A stretch of DNA of 64,000 bases from Lysobacterales bacterium. Its GTDB lineage: Bacteria; Pseudomonadota; Gammaproteobacteria; Xanthomonadales; SZUA-5. Below the pieces are notes generated by a model, which searched no databases, had not been told where the DNA came from, and saw only the letters and a list, made by a program, of their open reading frames with translations. Position 1 is the stretch's first letter. Each line of letters opens with the position of its first letter. Made by a program: the position numbers and the translations under genes. The DNA lies in NCBI GenBank assembly GCA_022844135.1, contig JALHMG010000002.1:175055-239054 (forward strand), read 5' to 3'. Below are positions 33,068 to 41,351 of this stretch, piece by piece.

Positions 33068-35589
33068 GTGTACGCGCGCTGAGCATTTACAACCCGGCCG
33101 CGCAAGACCCTGAGACACTGCGGCGCAACTTTGTCGCCCGAGAGGAAGTGCTCGCCGACCTGGTCGACGCGATACGGCGCGAAACGCTGGAGAGCGTGGC
33201 GCATCACTGGCTGCTGCTTGGTCAGCGCGGCTTCGGCAAGACGACGTTGCTGCACCGATTGGCACTGTCCGTTCGCGAAGACTCGGCGCTCAGCGAGGTT
33301 TGGATACCGCTGTTGTTTCCAGAGGAGCAGTACAACATCGCCTCCCTTGCTGAGTTCTGGCGCAATTGCCTCGATGCGCTGAGTGACGCTGTCGAACTCA
33401 CCAACGCACCTCACGCGGCTGAGCTTGATGCCGCACAGGCCGGTCTCGACAATCGCAACGCCCAGCGAGCGCTGGACGCGCTCCTCGATGGCGGCAAGCG
33501 CATTGGCCGCCGCCTGTTGCTGTTGATCGACAATATCGACTTCGTGTTCGAACGCATCAGCGAGGCCGAGGCTTGGGCTCTTCGCGCCGAACTGCAGCGG
33601 CCGGGCGGGCCGATGGTGATCGCTGCCGCGATCCAGCCGCTCGAGGCCAGCTTCAACTACGAGCAAGCCTTCTACGAATTCCTCCAGGTGCGCCAACTGG
33701 ATGCGCTCGAATTCGTAGAAGTTCAGCGCATGGTGGTCGCGCTCGCCGAGCGCAATAAACGGCCCGACATTGCCGCAGAAGCGCGCGACAATCCAGCGCG
33801 TTTGCAGGCCCTGCAGCTATTCACCGGCGGCAATCCGCGCACTGTGTCGATGCTGTTCAGGGTGCTGGCCCAAGGGCTCGATGGTGATGTGGAGCGCGAC
33901 ATCGAAAATCTGCTCGATCAGTGCACGCCTCTCTACAAGGCACGCATCGAGTCGTTGCCCTTGCAGCAGCAGCGAGTCTTCGTCCAAGTGGCGCTCGCCT
34001 ACGATCCGCAGACGGCCGCGCAAGTCGAGAATCGCGTTGGCCTTGGAATCAATGCCACGTCATCGCAACTCAGCAAGATGCTGCGCGCCGGCCTGCTGCG
34101 TCGCGGTCCCATGCAAGGCAAGCGCCAAAGTTTCGAAGTCGCCGAGCGATTCTTCAATATCTGGTACCTGATGCGCATATCGCGTCGCGAGCGCACCAAG
34201 CTGCTGTGGCTCGCCAAGTTCATGCGCTCGTTCTATGTCGACGATTCGGCGTCGCTGATCGCAACCGCAAAACGATTGCTGGACTCCAATAGGAGCACAG
34301 CCGTGCAGCACGCGGTGCGAGAGATGCTGGTGGGTGTCGAGGTTCCGATCGAGCTGCGGGAAAGGCTTTTTGACCATGAAATTCTCGCGCAGTATCTGAA
34401 GCAGATACACGTTGCGCTGGATGAAGGCGAACCAGAGTCCCTGGTCGCGCTCAAGATTGAGCTTGAGCGTCAGCTAGAGAATGGTTCGACCCATTGGATG
34501 ACCAGATTTCTATTGGCACTTGTATTTGTAAAGCTTCGAGAGCCCAAACCTGCGATAGAGATCGCCGAGCGATTGTTAGAACAATCGCCGAATTTCGTCG
34601 CCGCTTGGGGGATTTCGGCGATTGCGTACTTTCTCGACGGCCAATGGTCTAAGGCCGAAGCGGCAGCGCGAAGATTGCTTGAGTATCGGCACGATCCCAG
34701 CATCGAGATGCTCCTCATTGCGGCACTCTTTTCTGGAGGCGCGCTGGACGAAGGGTATCTGTTGCTGGAAAAGAGACTCCATGACGGTACGGTCGCTGGC
34801 TACGTCGCCCGGCGAGCTGCGCGCACATTGGTGAATGCCGCGAGGTTTGGCGAAGCGCGCCAAGTCTACGGAGTGCTGGTTGATCGGGTCGAAGATCCAG
34901 GCGACTTCCTGGACTATGCGCAACTCCTTCTAAACCAGGGGGAGTTCAAGAACGCCGAAGCACTCGCTCGCAGGGCGCTCGACAGGTGGCCGGATCATCC
35001 GGTGAGAATTGTGTTGTCGGTTGCGCTCATGAACCAATCCAGGTTTCAGGAATGCCTTAGCGAAATTTCGCGATTCTGCGAAATTGAGCCCGCTAATCCT
35101 GGCGCACTGTGGCTGCGGGCTATGAGTGCAAATCTGGCGGAAGAACCAGCCATCGCATTCGAGTCCATCGCACGTGGCCTGAAGATCGATATGCAACGAA
35201 GCGACTTATTGCAGCTCGCGGCTTACGTTTGGAAGAAGGGGCCTTTTGCAAAGCGAGACGCAGCATCGGCCATTGAGACGATCTTGAAGTCTGCGATGGC
35301 ACAAGCCATGCCCAACGACTTTGTACAAGGCACCTTGATCGCGCTGAGACGACCACAGCGGATCGTTGCATCGCTGTATCTCACCATGGAGACCGCGGGC
35401 TTTGCGAAGGCGCTGTCAGAACGCTATCCAGCGGCTGAACTCGCATTTGCGATGGTCGCAACGGAAAATCTGGAGCGATTTGCGGCAGCAGCCAGCGAGA
35501 TTCGGGCGGCGACGTTGCAAATTCTGGACCGACACGCGCGCAAGGTAGCGCAAAAAATCAGGATTCACTTGGCGGCGCATATCGATTGA
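33064..35589 (+). CDS. STAND-like ATPase with helical repeat C-terminus
   Basis: 841 residues from the GTG at 33064, which overlaps the previous stop. N-terminal NTPase: 'RNFVAREEVLADLVDAIRRE', Walker A 'LLLGQRGFGKTTLL' (near residue 53), Walker B 'RRLLLLIDNIDFVFE' (D156), then 'LQLFTGGNPRTVSMLFRVL', the sensor/arginine-finger region of AAA_16/Orc-like ATPases, and a winged-helix ('LSKMLRAGLLRR … FNIWYLMR'). From residue ~400 on it is all-helical with TPR-like pairs ('WGISAIAYFLDGQWSKAEAAARRLLEY', 'YAQLLLNQGEFKNAEALARRALDRWP'). Such layouts are found in signalling and defence NTPases. No effector domain is recognised. The codon choice becomes more A/T-tolerant in the second half. Confidence 0.75.
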   Translation: MSVRALSIYNPAAQDPETLRRNFVAREEVLADLVDAIRRETLESVAHHWLLLGQRGFGKTTLLHRLALSVREDSALSEVWIPLLFPEEQYNIASLAEFWRNCLDALSDAVELTNAPHAAELDAAQAGLDNRNAQRALDALLDGGKRIGRRLLLLIDNIDFVFERISEAEAWALRAELQRPGGPMVIAAAIQPLEASFNYEQAFYEFLQVRQLDALEFVEVQRMVVALAERNKRPDIAAEARDNPARLQALQLFTGGNPRTVSMLFRVLAQGLDGDVERDIENLLDQCTPLYKARIESLPLQQQRVFVQVALAYDPQTAAQVENRVGLGINATSSQLSKMLRAGLLRRGPMQGKRQSFEVAERFFNIWYLMRISRRERTKLLWLAKFMRSFYVDDSASLIATAKRLLDSNRSTAVQHAVREMLVGVEVPIELRERLFDHEILAQYLKQIHVALDEGEPESLVALKIELERQLENGSTHWMTRFLLALVFVKLREPKPAIEIAERLLEQSPNFVAAWGISAIAYFLDGQWSKAEAAARRLLEYRHDPSIEMLLIAALFSGGALDEGYLLLEKRLHDGTVAGYVARRAARTLVNAARFGEARQVYGVLVDRVEDPGDFLDYAQLLLNQGEFKNAEALARRALDRWPDHPVRIVLSVALMNQSRFQECLSEISRFCEIEPANPGALWLRAMSANLAEEPAIAFESIARGLKIDMQRSDLLQLAAYVWKKGPFAKRDAASAIETILKSAMAQAMPNDFVQGTLIALRRPQRIVASLYLTMETAGFAKALSERYPAAELAFAMVATENLERFAAAASEIRAATLQILDRHARKVAQKIRIHLAAHID

Positions 35590-35773
35590 GGTGCGCAGAA
35601 ACTCAAACGCACTGAATTCCTCCCGCGGACAAGAACGCACAGGAGCTCGGCGCCCACTCGACTCGATAGCGATTGCTGCTGACCTCGCCTGGGGCACGAT
35701 GAGGCTCTCGCCTGCATTTTTGGATGTCGCCTACAGCGATCTGAAGCGACCAGCAGCGCAGCGGTTGCGCGGC

Positions 35774-36025
35774 TAGCCCGCATATTTCATGAGGAAACGC
35801 GGAAGATCGCGAAGGGCTTTGCGCCGGAATCGAGGCGCGAGGAGGAGGAATGGTTGTTCCATTGGGACGACGAGCAACGAAGAGTCCGGCGCAAAGAACG
35901 AGCGAGGGCCGTGTTAGCGAGGAAATGGCAGCGAACACTCTGTCAGTACGACCAACTCGATGATTTCCACGCTGTAACAACGAAACTAAGCCATTTCATC
36001 GCGACCTCATGAAGTATGCGGGCTA
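35774..36025 (+). mobile_element. 252-bp TA-flanked inverted-repeat element, copy 1 (MITE-like)
   Basis: Starts TA-GCCCGCATATTTCATGAGG and ends with the complement (CCTCATGAAGTATGCGGGC-TA), one mismatch. The terminal TA on each side looks like a target duplication, as in IS630/Tc1-mariner elements. It has no convincing gene. Inside, CTTTGCGCCGGA (35817-35828) pairs with TCCGGCGCAAAG (35885-35896), enclosing AATGG-TTGTT-CCATT. It is almost identical over its whole length to the copy at 48699. Confidence 0.8.
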
Positions 36026-36187
36026 GAACAGCCGACTCATGTTTTCGCCAACGGAGCTCATCGATGCGCACGTCGAACTCGCCTCGCTCGAGCGCTATCG
36101 TCGCCCCACCTTCGTGTCTTCGTGCCTTCGTGTGAACCCAGCTTTCCATACTGACGACACTCGAGGGGCCAGGAGAAGTCGATAAGC

Positions 36188-39100
36188 ATGCCCACCCTGC
36201 TCGCCCTCGCCGGTATCGCGTGGCTGCTGCTGCTGTTCGCCGCCGCGCGCTTCGGCGAGCGCCGCAGCGACTTTCTGGCACGCCACGCGCCCACGGTCTA
36301 CACGCTGTCGCTGGCGGTGTACTGCACGTCGTGGACCTTCTACGGCACGGTTACGCAAGCCTCGCGCCATGGCTGGTGGATACCACCGACCTTCATCGGC
36401 ACGATGCTGGTGTTCGCGTTCGCCACGCCGCTGCTCAAGCGCCTGGTGTCTGAGGCCCACGCGCGCCGCTCAACGTCGATCGCCGATCTGCTCGCCTCGC
36501 GTTTCGACAAAAGCATCGCGATTGCCGCACTCGCCACGCTCATCGCGGTGGTGGGCCTGGTGCCGTACATCGCTCTGCAGCTCAAGGCTGTTGCGCAGAG
36601 TTTCGACATGCTATCCGCCGCGCTGCTCGGCGCCGCTGGCCACGACAGCGCGCTGTGGACCGCGCTGGCGATGGCCTTGTTCGCGATGCTGTTCGGCACG
36701 CGCCACGCTGGCGTAAGCGCCGGCGGCGTGGTCGTGGCAATGGCGTTCGAGTCGCTGCTGAAGCTGCTGGCGCTGAGCGCCGTGGGCGTGTTCACCGTAT
36801 TCGTGTTGTTCGATGGCATCCCGGCGTTGCTCGCGGCGCGCGCCGCGCTGCCGGCACCGGCGCCGCCGGGGATGAACTTCGTCACGCTCATTGCGCTCGG
36901 TGCGCTGGCGATGTTCGTGCTGCCGCACCAGTTCCACCTCGGCGTCATCGAGTGCCGCGATCCGCGCCATCTCGACCGCGCGCGTTGGGCGTTCCCGCTG
37001 TACCTGGCCGCGATCAGCGTATTCGTCTTGCCGCTCTCCGTAGCCGGGCAAACGCTGCTCGATGCGCGCGCGGTGCCGAGCGATTTGTACGTGCTTGGAC
37101 TACCGTTGAACGCAGGGGCGAACAGCCTCGCAGTGCTCGCATTCCTGGGCGGCGTGAGCGCGGCGGCGGGCATGGTGGTGATGGCCACGTTGACCCTGGC
37201 GATCATGGTCGGCAACCACTGGCTCGCGCCCCTGGTGGTGCGTCGCGGCCATGGCGATCTCACGCTCACGGTGCTCTGGCAACGGCGCGCGGTGATTGCC
37301 GCCACGCTGCTCGCCGCGTACGCGTACAGCCGCGCGATCGATGCCGGCGATGCGCTTGCAGACGTTGGCGCGATCGCATTCGCCGCGCTCGCGCAGTTCG
37401 CGCCGGCCCTGCTCGCCGCCTTGTACTGGCCGCAGGCGCGACGCAGCGGCGTGCTTGCCGCGCTCGCCGCCGGGCTCGCCGTTTGGGCCTACACCTTGCT
37501 GCTGCCAGCGCTGATCTCGGAGCCGGCATGGATCGCGGCACCGCTCGGTCTGAGCTGGCTCTCGCCGCGCGCGCTGTTCGGCCTGTCCGGCATCGATCCA
37601 CTCACGCACGGCGTGCTGTGGAGCCTTTCGATCAACACGCTCACGCTGCTGATCGTCTCGCGCCGCGAGCAGCGCCGTGCGCCGCCGCGCGCGCACACGC
37701 CGCTGCTCGCGGCCTTGCGCGAGACCGCGCTGCGCCTGCTGGATGCGGCGCACGTGCAGCGCCTGCTCGGCCCTGGCGAGTCCGATGGCGACCGCCGCGC
37801 GAGCGATGAGCAAACGCAGGCCATCGAACACGCGCTCAGCGCGCTGATCGGCGCTGCGTCCGCGCGCCTGCTGCTCGACGCCGCGCGCCGCGGTGCTCGC
37901 GAGGAGCTGGTCGCCATCACCGAAGTCGTCGGCCAGGCGCGCGAAGCCGTGAGTTTTTCGCACGCGCTGATCGACACCGCGATGGCGAATCTGAGCCAGG
38001 GCATCAGCGTGGTCGACGGCGATCTACGACTCGTCGCGTGGAATCAGCGGTACGCCGCGCTCCTCGATTACCCGCCCGATTTTCTGCGCGTCGGCCGGCC
38101 GGTGGCCGAGCTGTTTCGCTACAACGCCGAGCGCGGATTGCTCGGCCCTGGCGCCGTCGATGAGCTGGTCGCGCGGCGCTTGAGCTTTCTGCAATCCGGA
38201 TCGAGCTACGTATTCGAGCGCCAATGGCCGAATGAGGTGGTCATCGAAATCCGCGGCAACCCCATTCCCGGCGGCGGCTTTGTCACCACCTACACCGACA
38301 TCAGCGCCTTCCGCGCGGCCGAGCGGGCGCTGCGCTTCAGCAACGAAACCCTGGAAGCACGCGTTACCGAGCGAACGCAGGCGCTGGCCGCCGCCACCGC
38401 CAGCGCCGAGCAGGCCAACGCCGCCAAGACCCGATTTCTCGCCGCCATCAGCCACGATTTGCTGCAGCCTCTCAACGCTGCAAATCTGTACACGCACGCG
38501 CTGGCGCTCAAGCTCAAACACGCCGAGTACGCGCCCAGCGTGCGCCAGATCGGCAGCGCGCTCAAATCCACCGAAGCGCTGCTGGCGGGCTTGCTGGATC
38601 TATCGCGCCTCGATGTCGGCGGCGCCGCGCCCAAGTGCGCACCGTTTGCGGTCGGCGAGCTGATCGCCACACTCGCGGCCGAATTCGATCTCTCCGCGCA
38701 GGAGCGTGGGCTCAGATTGCGCGTGGTTGCGACCAAAGCCTGGGCACAGTCGGATGCCGGCCTCGTGCGCCGCGTGCTGCAAAACTTCATCGCCAACGCG
38801 CTGCGCTACACGCAACGCGGCGGCGTGCTGATCGGTGTGCGGCGCGTAGGGCCGAATCTGCGACTCACCGTGGTCGACAGCGGCGTTGGCATCGAACCCG
38901 CCGATCGCGAGCGCGTATTCGAAGAGTTCCAGCGCTTGGACACCGCCCGCGAAACCGCGCCCGAAGGGCTGGGATTGGGCCTCGCCATCAGCCAACGCAT
39001 CGCGCGGCTGCTCGGACATACGATTGCGCTGGACAGCGTTCCGGGGCGCGGAACTGCCATCTCCATCGAAGTTCCGGCCTGCGCCGCCGTGCCGCGTGCG

Positions 39101-39484
39101 GAGGCACCGGCAAGTCCACGCCTCGCCGCAGGCCGCCGCGTGCTGATCGTCGACAACGAACCCGACGGCCGCGCCGCCCTGGCGCAACTGCTGGCGGCGT
39201 GGGACATCAGCGTGGTGTGTGCCGGCGGTCTTGACGATGCGCTAACCGCCGCCGGCCAGACCGATGTCTGGATCCTCGACTACCACCTCGACGGCGGGCT
39301 CACCGGCCTGGCGTTGCGCGAGCGGCTACGCCAAGCATGCGGCGATCGCCCGACAATCCTGATCAGTGCCGATCATTCCGCCGCGTTAAAGGACAAAGCC
39401 GCCGAAGCGGATGTGCAGTTGGTGCATAAACCCGTGCGGCCGTTGGCATTAAGGTCGGTGTTGGCGCGGGTGTTGGGCGGTTAA
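36188..39484 (+). CDS. Hybrid sensor kinase with SSS transporter domain (CbrA-like)
   Basis: 1098 residues. Residues 1-500 are a 12-13 helix sodium:solute symporter-type domain ('YCTSWTFYGTVTQASRHGWW', 'HQFHLGVIECRDPRHL'). A PAS domain ('IDTAMANLSQGISVVDGDLRLVAWNQRYAALLDYP') and a coiled coil follow. The kinase core has H756 in 'FLAAISHDLLQPLNAANLY', N-box 'VLQNFIANALRYT', and G-boxes 'DSGVGIEPADRERVFEEFQR' and 'GLGLGLAISQRIARLLG'. A C-terminal receiver has D1031 in 'WILDYHLDGG'. This is the CbrA/PutP-kinase family that controls carbon or amino-acid use. Its usual response regulator (CbrB-type or LuxR) is not adjacent. AGGAGA lies 11 nt before the ATG. Confidence 0.93.
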   Translation: MPTLLALAGIAWLLLLFAAARFGERRSDFLARHAPTVYTLSLAVYCTSWTFYGTVTQASRHGWWIPPTFIGTMLVFAFATPLLKRLVSEAHARRSTSIADLLASRFDKSIAIAALATLIAVVGLVPYIALQLKAVAQSFDMLSAALLGAAGHDSALWTALAMALFAMLFGTRHAGVSAGGVVVAMAFESLLKLLALSAVGVFTVFVLFDGIPALLAARAALPAPAPPGMNFVTLIALGALAMFVLPHQFHLGVIECRDPRHLDRARWAFPLYLAAISVFVLPLSVAGQTLLDARAVPSDLYVLGLPLNAGANSLAVLAFLGGVSAAAGMVVMATLTLAIMVGNHWLAPLVVRRGHGDLTLTVLWQRRAVIAATLLAAYAYSRAIDAGDALADVGAIAFAALAQFAPALLAALYWPQARRSGVLAALAAGLAVWAYTLLLPALISEPAWIAAPLGLSWLSPRALFGLSGIDPLTHGVLWSLSINTLTLLIVSRREQRRAPPRAHTPLLAALRETALRLLDAAHVQRLLGPGESDGDRRASDEQTQAIEHALSALIGAASARLLLDAARRGAREELVAITEVVGQAREAVSFSHALIDTAMANLSQGISVVDGDLRLVAWNQRYAALLDYPPDFLRVGRPVAELFRYNAERGLLGPGAVDELVARRLSFLQSGSSYVFERQWPNEVVIEIRGNPIPGGGFVTTYTDISAFRAAERALRFSNETLEARVTERTQALAAATASAEQANAAKTRFLAAISHDLLQPLNAANLYTHALALKLKHAEYAPSVRQIGSALKSTEALLAGLLDLSRLDVGGAAPKCAPFAVGELIATLAAEFDLSAQERGLRLRVVATKAWAQSDAGLVRRVLQNFIANALRYTQRGGVLIGVRRVGPNLRLTVVDSGVGIEPADRERVFEEFQRLDTARETAPEGLGLGLAISQRIARLLGHTIALDSVPGRGTAISIEVPACAAVPRAEAPASPRLAAGRRVLIVDNEPDGRAALAQLLAAWDISVVCAGGLDDALTAAGQTDVWILDYHLDGGLTGLALRERLRQACGDRPTILISADHSAALKDKAAEADVQLVHKPVRPLALRSVLARVLGG

Positions 39485-39554
39485 GGCCAGCAAGGGAGTT
39501 ATGACGAAGTAGTACCGCTCAGCCTGGCGGGCATGAACGTCAGTACTAACACGA

Positions 39555-39705
39555 TGTTGAGAAACGCACTTCCTGTGCATTTCTCAAGTCGCGAGTCCGG
39601 CGCATGTCCGGACTCGCTCTCCATTGATCAAGCACTTACGTGCTTGATCAACGTGCGAACCATCCATGGTTCGCGCTAGCAGGCTGTTTCTCAACAGCCT
39701 GCTAA
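39555..39705 (-). repeat. Five-hairpin composite repeat, copy B
   Basis: Five consecutive near-perfect or perfect stem-loops occupy about 150 bp: TTGAGAAACGCAC/GTGCATTTCTCAA (one mismatch), GCGAGTCCGG/CCGGACTCGC, TTGATCAAGCAC/GTGCTTGATCAA, GCGAACCAT/ATGGTTCGC and TAGCAGGCTGTT/AACAGCCTGCTA. Order and sequence match copy A (26193) in inverted orientation. It lies in the 316-bp gap after the hybrid kinase gene, which holds no gene. Confidence 0.85.
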
Positions 39706-39800
39706 ATCCTCTGCGCCACGCAATACCCCAGCACGATCCGGGCGCGACTTGAAAAACTACTCGCCTGTGCACATGCTGGAAGCTACGAAAGTGATTCCCT

Positions 39801-40751
39801 GTGAACAAATTCGTGTCCAACCTGGACGAACTCGATCGCGTGCTGAGCGCCAATGGCGACCTGGATCCAGTGATCAAAACGCTGGTGCGCACGACCAGGC
39901 AGTTGGATGGGCGAGAAAAGACCGAGCTGCTCGATGCGCTGAACCTGCGGATCGCCGCTTTTCCTCTGGCGCGTGTGGGACAACTCGCCTTGTTCGCCGG
40001 TTACCTCGTGGAGATGGGCGCCGATGCCCATCGATTTCCTTCGGCTGTGTTCGATCATCTCCTGGCGCAGTTGGCCACGATTGAGTCTCAAGATGATGAA
40101 GCCGAGTTTCACGAGGCCTACTACTTGGCCGAGAGGGCGGCCATGGCTTGCCTCTCAAGATCGCCGGCGCTTCGACGTAGGCTGCCGCAAAAGCCGGCCA
40201 TTCTGGGCAAACTGATCCGCTATCAAGATCGTTACGGCTTCCTCGGAAAGATGGTTCAGGTCCTTGATGACGAAGACCTGATCGTTATCCACTTGCCGAC
40301 GATGCGTGGATTCCACTGCAAATTGACCGGGATTGCGGACAATTTCCAGCTCCACATACTATTAGTGGCCGCAATGGCGCAGCTAGGCATCGACGGCCCG
40401 GCACCACTTGATTCCGTCATCGCGGCGGCCGGCAATGGAACTTCGATTAACGATGAGATCGCGACTAGCGGATGGCAGTTGATGAACTGGTCCGCGCTTC
40501 GCGGCGCCTCCGACCATGGGAGTACCGGTTCTGTTAAGTCCTGGATTTGGAACGAGGGCGTTCCTGCCGACATCCAGTGCTTCGAAGGTACACGAGTGGT
40601 GTTGATTGAGCCCAGCTCGATCCAACGCTCGTGGAATGCCCAGCGGACATTTCCACACATGCCTGGCGCGCTCAAAGAGCTTCGTTTGATGTCGGACGGG
40701 GATGTCGAGTCGTTGGTCGCGGCGATGCGGTCGGACACCGGAGCGACGTAA
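39801..40751 (+). CDS. Conserved-looking protein of unknown function
   Basis: 316 residues from a GTG; the Shine-Dalgarno is poor, so the start is uncertain. The first ~140 residues are helical ('LDPVIKTLVRTTRQLDGREKTELLDALNLRIA', 'FHEAYYLAERAAMACLSRSPALRRRLPQK'). Residues ~150-290 look alpha/beta, with 'DLIVIHLPTMRGFHCKLTGIADNFQLHILLVAAM', 'SINDEIATSGWQLMNWSALRG', 'WIWNEGVPADIQCFEGTRVVLIEP' and 'RTFPHMPGALKELRLM'. No signal peptide or membrane helix. No known family is recognised. The coding pattern is good. It stands between a hairpin repeat and a possible gene remnant. Confidence 0.65.
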   Translation: MNKFVSNLDELDRVLSANGDLDPVIKTLVRTTRQLDGREKTELLDALNLRIAAFPLARVGQLALFAGYLVEMGADAHRFPSAVFDHLLAQLATIESQDDEAEFHEAYYLAERAAMACLSRSPALRRRLPQKPAILGKLIRYQDRYGFLGKMVQVLDDEDLIVIHLPTMRGFHCKLTGIADNFQLHILLVAAMAQLGIDGPAPLDSVIAAAGNGTSINDEIATSGWQLMNWSALRGASDHGSTGSVKSWIWNEGVPADIQCFEGTRVVLIEPSSIQRSWNAQRTFPHMPGALKELRLMSDGDVESLVAAMRSDTGAT

Positions 40752-40807
40752 GTTATCGCGCCGGCCAAGAAGGGCAAAAGTGCATTGCGTGTCGCATTGC
40801 GCTCGCG

Positions 40808-41002
40808 ATGCAGCGAAACGGTTACCCGTCACACCAAGTGTCATCGACGATAGAGACGTTGCTGGCCTTGAGCAACGATGAGGTGGCGGGCTTGAGTCAT
40901 GCGGCGATCACTGTGATGGCCTCTGAGCTTTTCCTTGAGGCGAACGCTGATCGACTGCGCCGGCCGGACGCGTCGGTCCTGAGCGCGGCGGAGCGTCATT
41001 GA
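40808..41002 (+). pseudogene. Possible C-terminal gene fragment
   Basis: A 64-codon frame whose middle, 'STIETLLALSNDEVAGLSHAAITVMAS', resembles in pattern the end of the preceding gene ('GALKELRLMSDGDVESLVAAM'). It may be a leftover of a related gene or a short real protein. No Shine-Dalgarno is seen. Confidence 0.25.
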
Positions 41003-41351
41003 TTTTGGGCGGAGGGCTGGGCTTCGGTGCATTGCCGTTGAGGCGGTCCGTTTTTCATGCCCTCTGATAATTCCGTCGCTCGACCGCGTTAAGCCAATTG
41101 AGGCCCACCGCGGAACTTCTTTTATGTTCGATGCTGCCGAGACCACCGGTGAACTGCGCTCACAGCGCTTTGCCAGCCCGACGACGCCTAAGGGCTCCCA
41201 AGAGAACCTCTCGAAATGGGCGCGACGGGGCCGCGGACCAGGCGCACTGCGCGCAGCCGCAGCGGACAGGCAGGGCCGTCAGGATTCCGAGCGCCAGGCT
41301 GCGCGGTCATCGGCTCGCGCAGCTGGTTTCGAGAGGTTCCCGCTAGTCGCT
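41003..41351. promoter_or_regulatory. Leader region of the giant secreted protein with long-range inverted repeat
   Basis: No gene is evident. GAACCTCTCGAAA (41204-41216) is the exact complement of TTTCGAGAGGTTC (41328-41340). The right arm contains the only GAGAGG sequence near the start codon at 41352. If transcribed, the two arms could pair and hide that sequence. The 111 bp between them are G/C-rich with further small stems. Confidence 0.35.

Noticed and set aside
36026..36110. Frame starting MFSPTELIDAHVELASLERY to the right of the first 252-bp element
   Set aside because: Looks like the start of a gene, but it runs into a low-complexity CTTCGTGTCTTCGTGCCTTC stretch and stops; too little to call.
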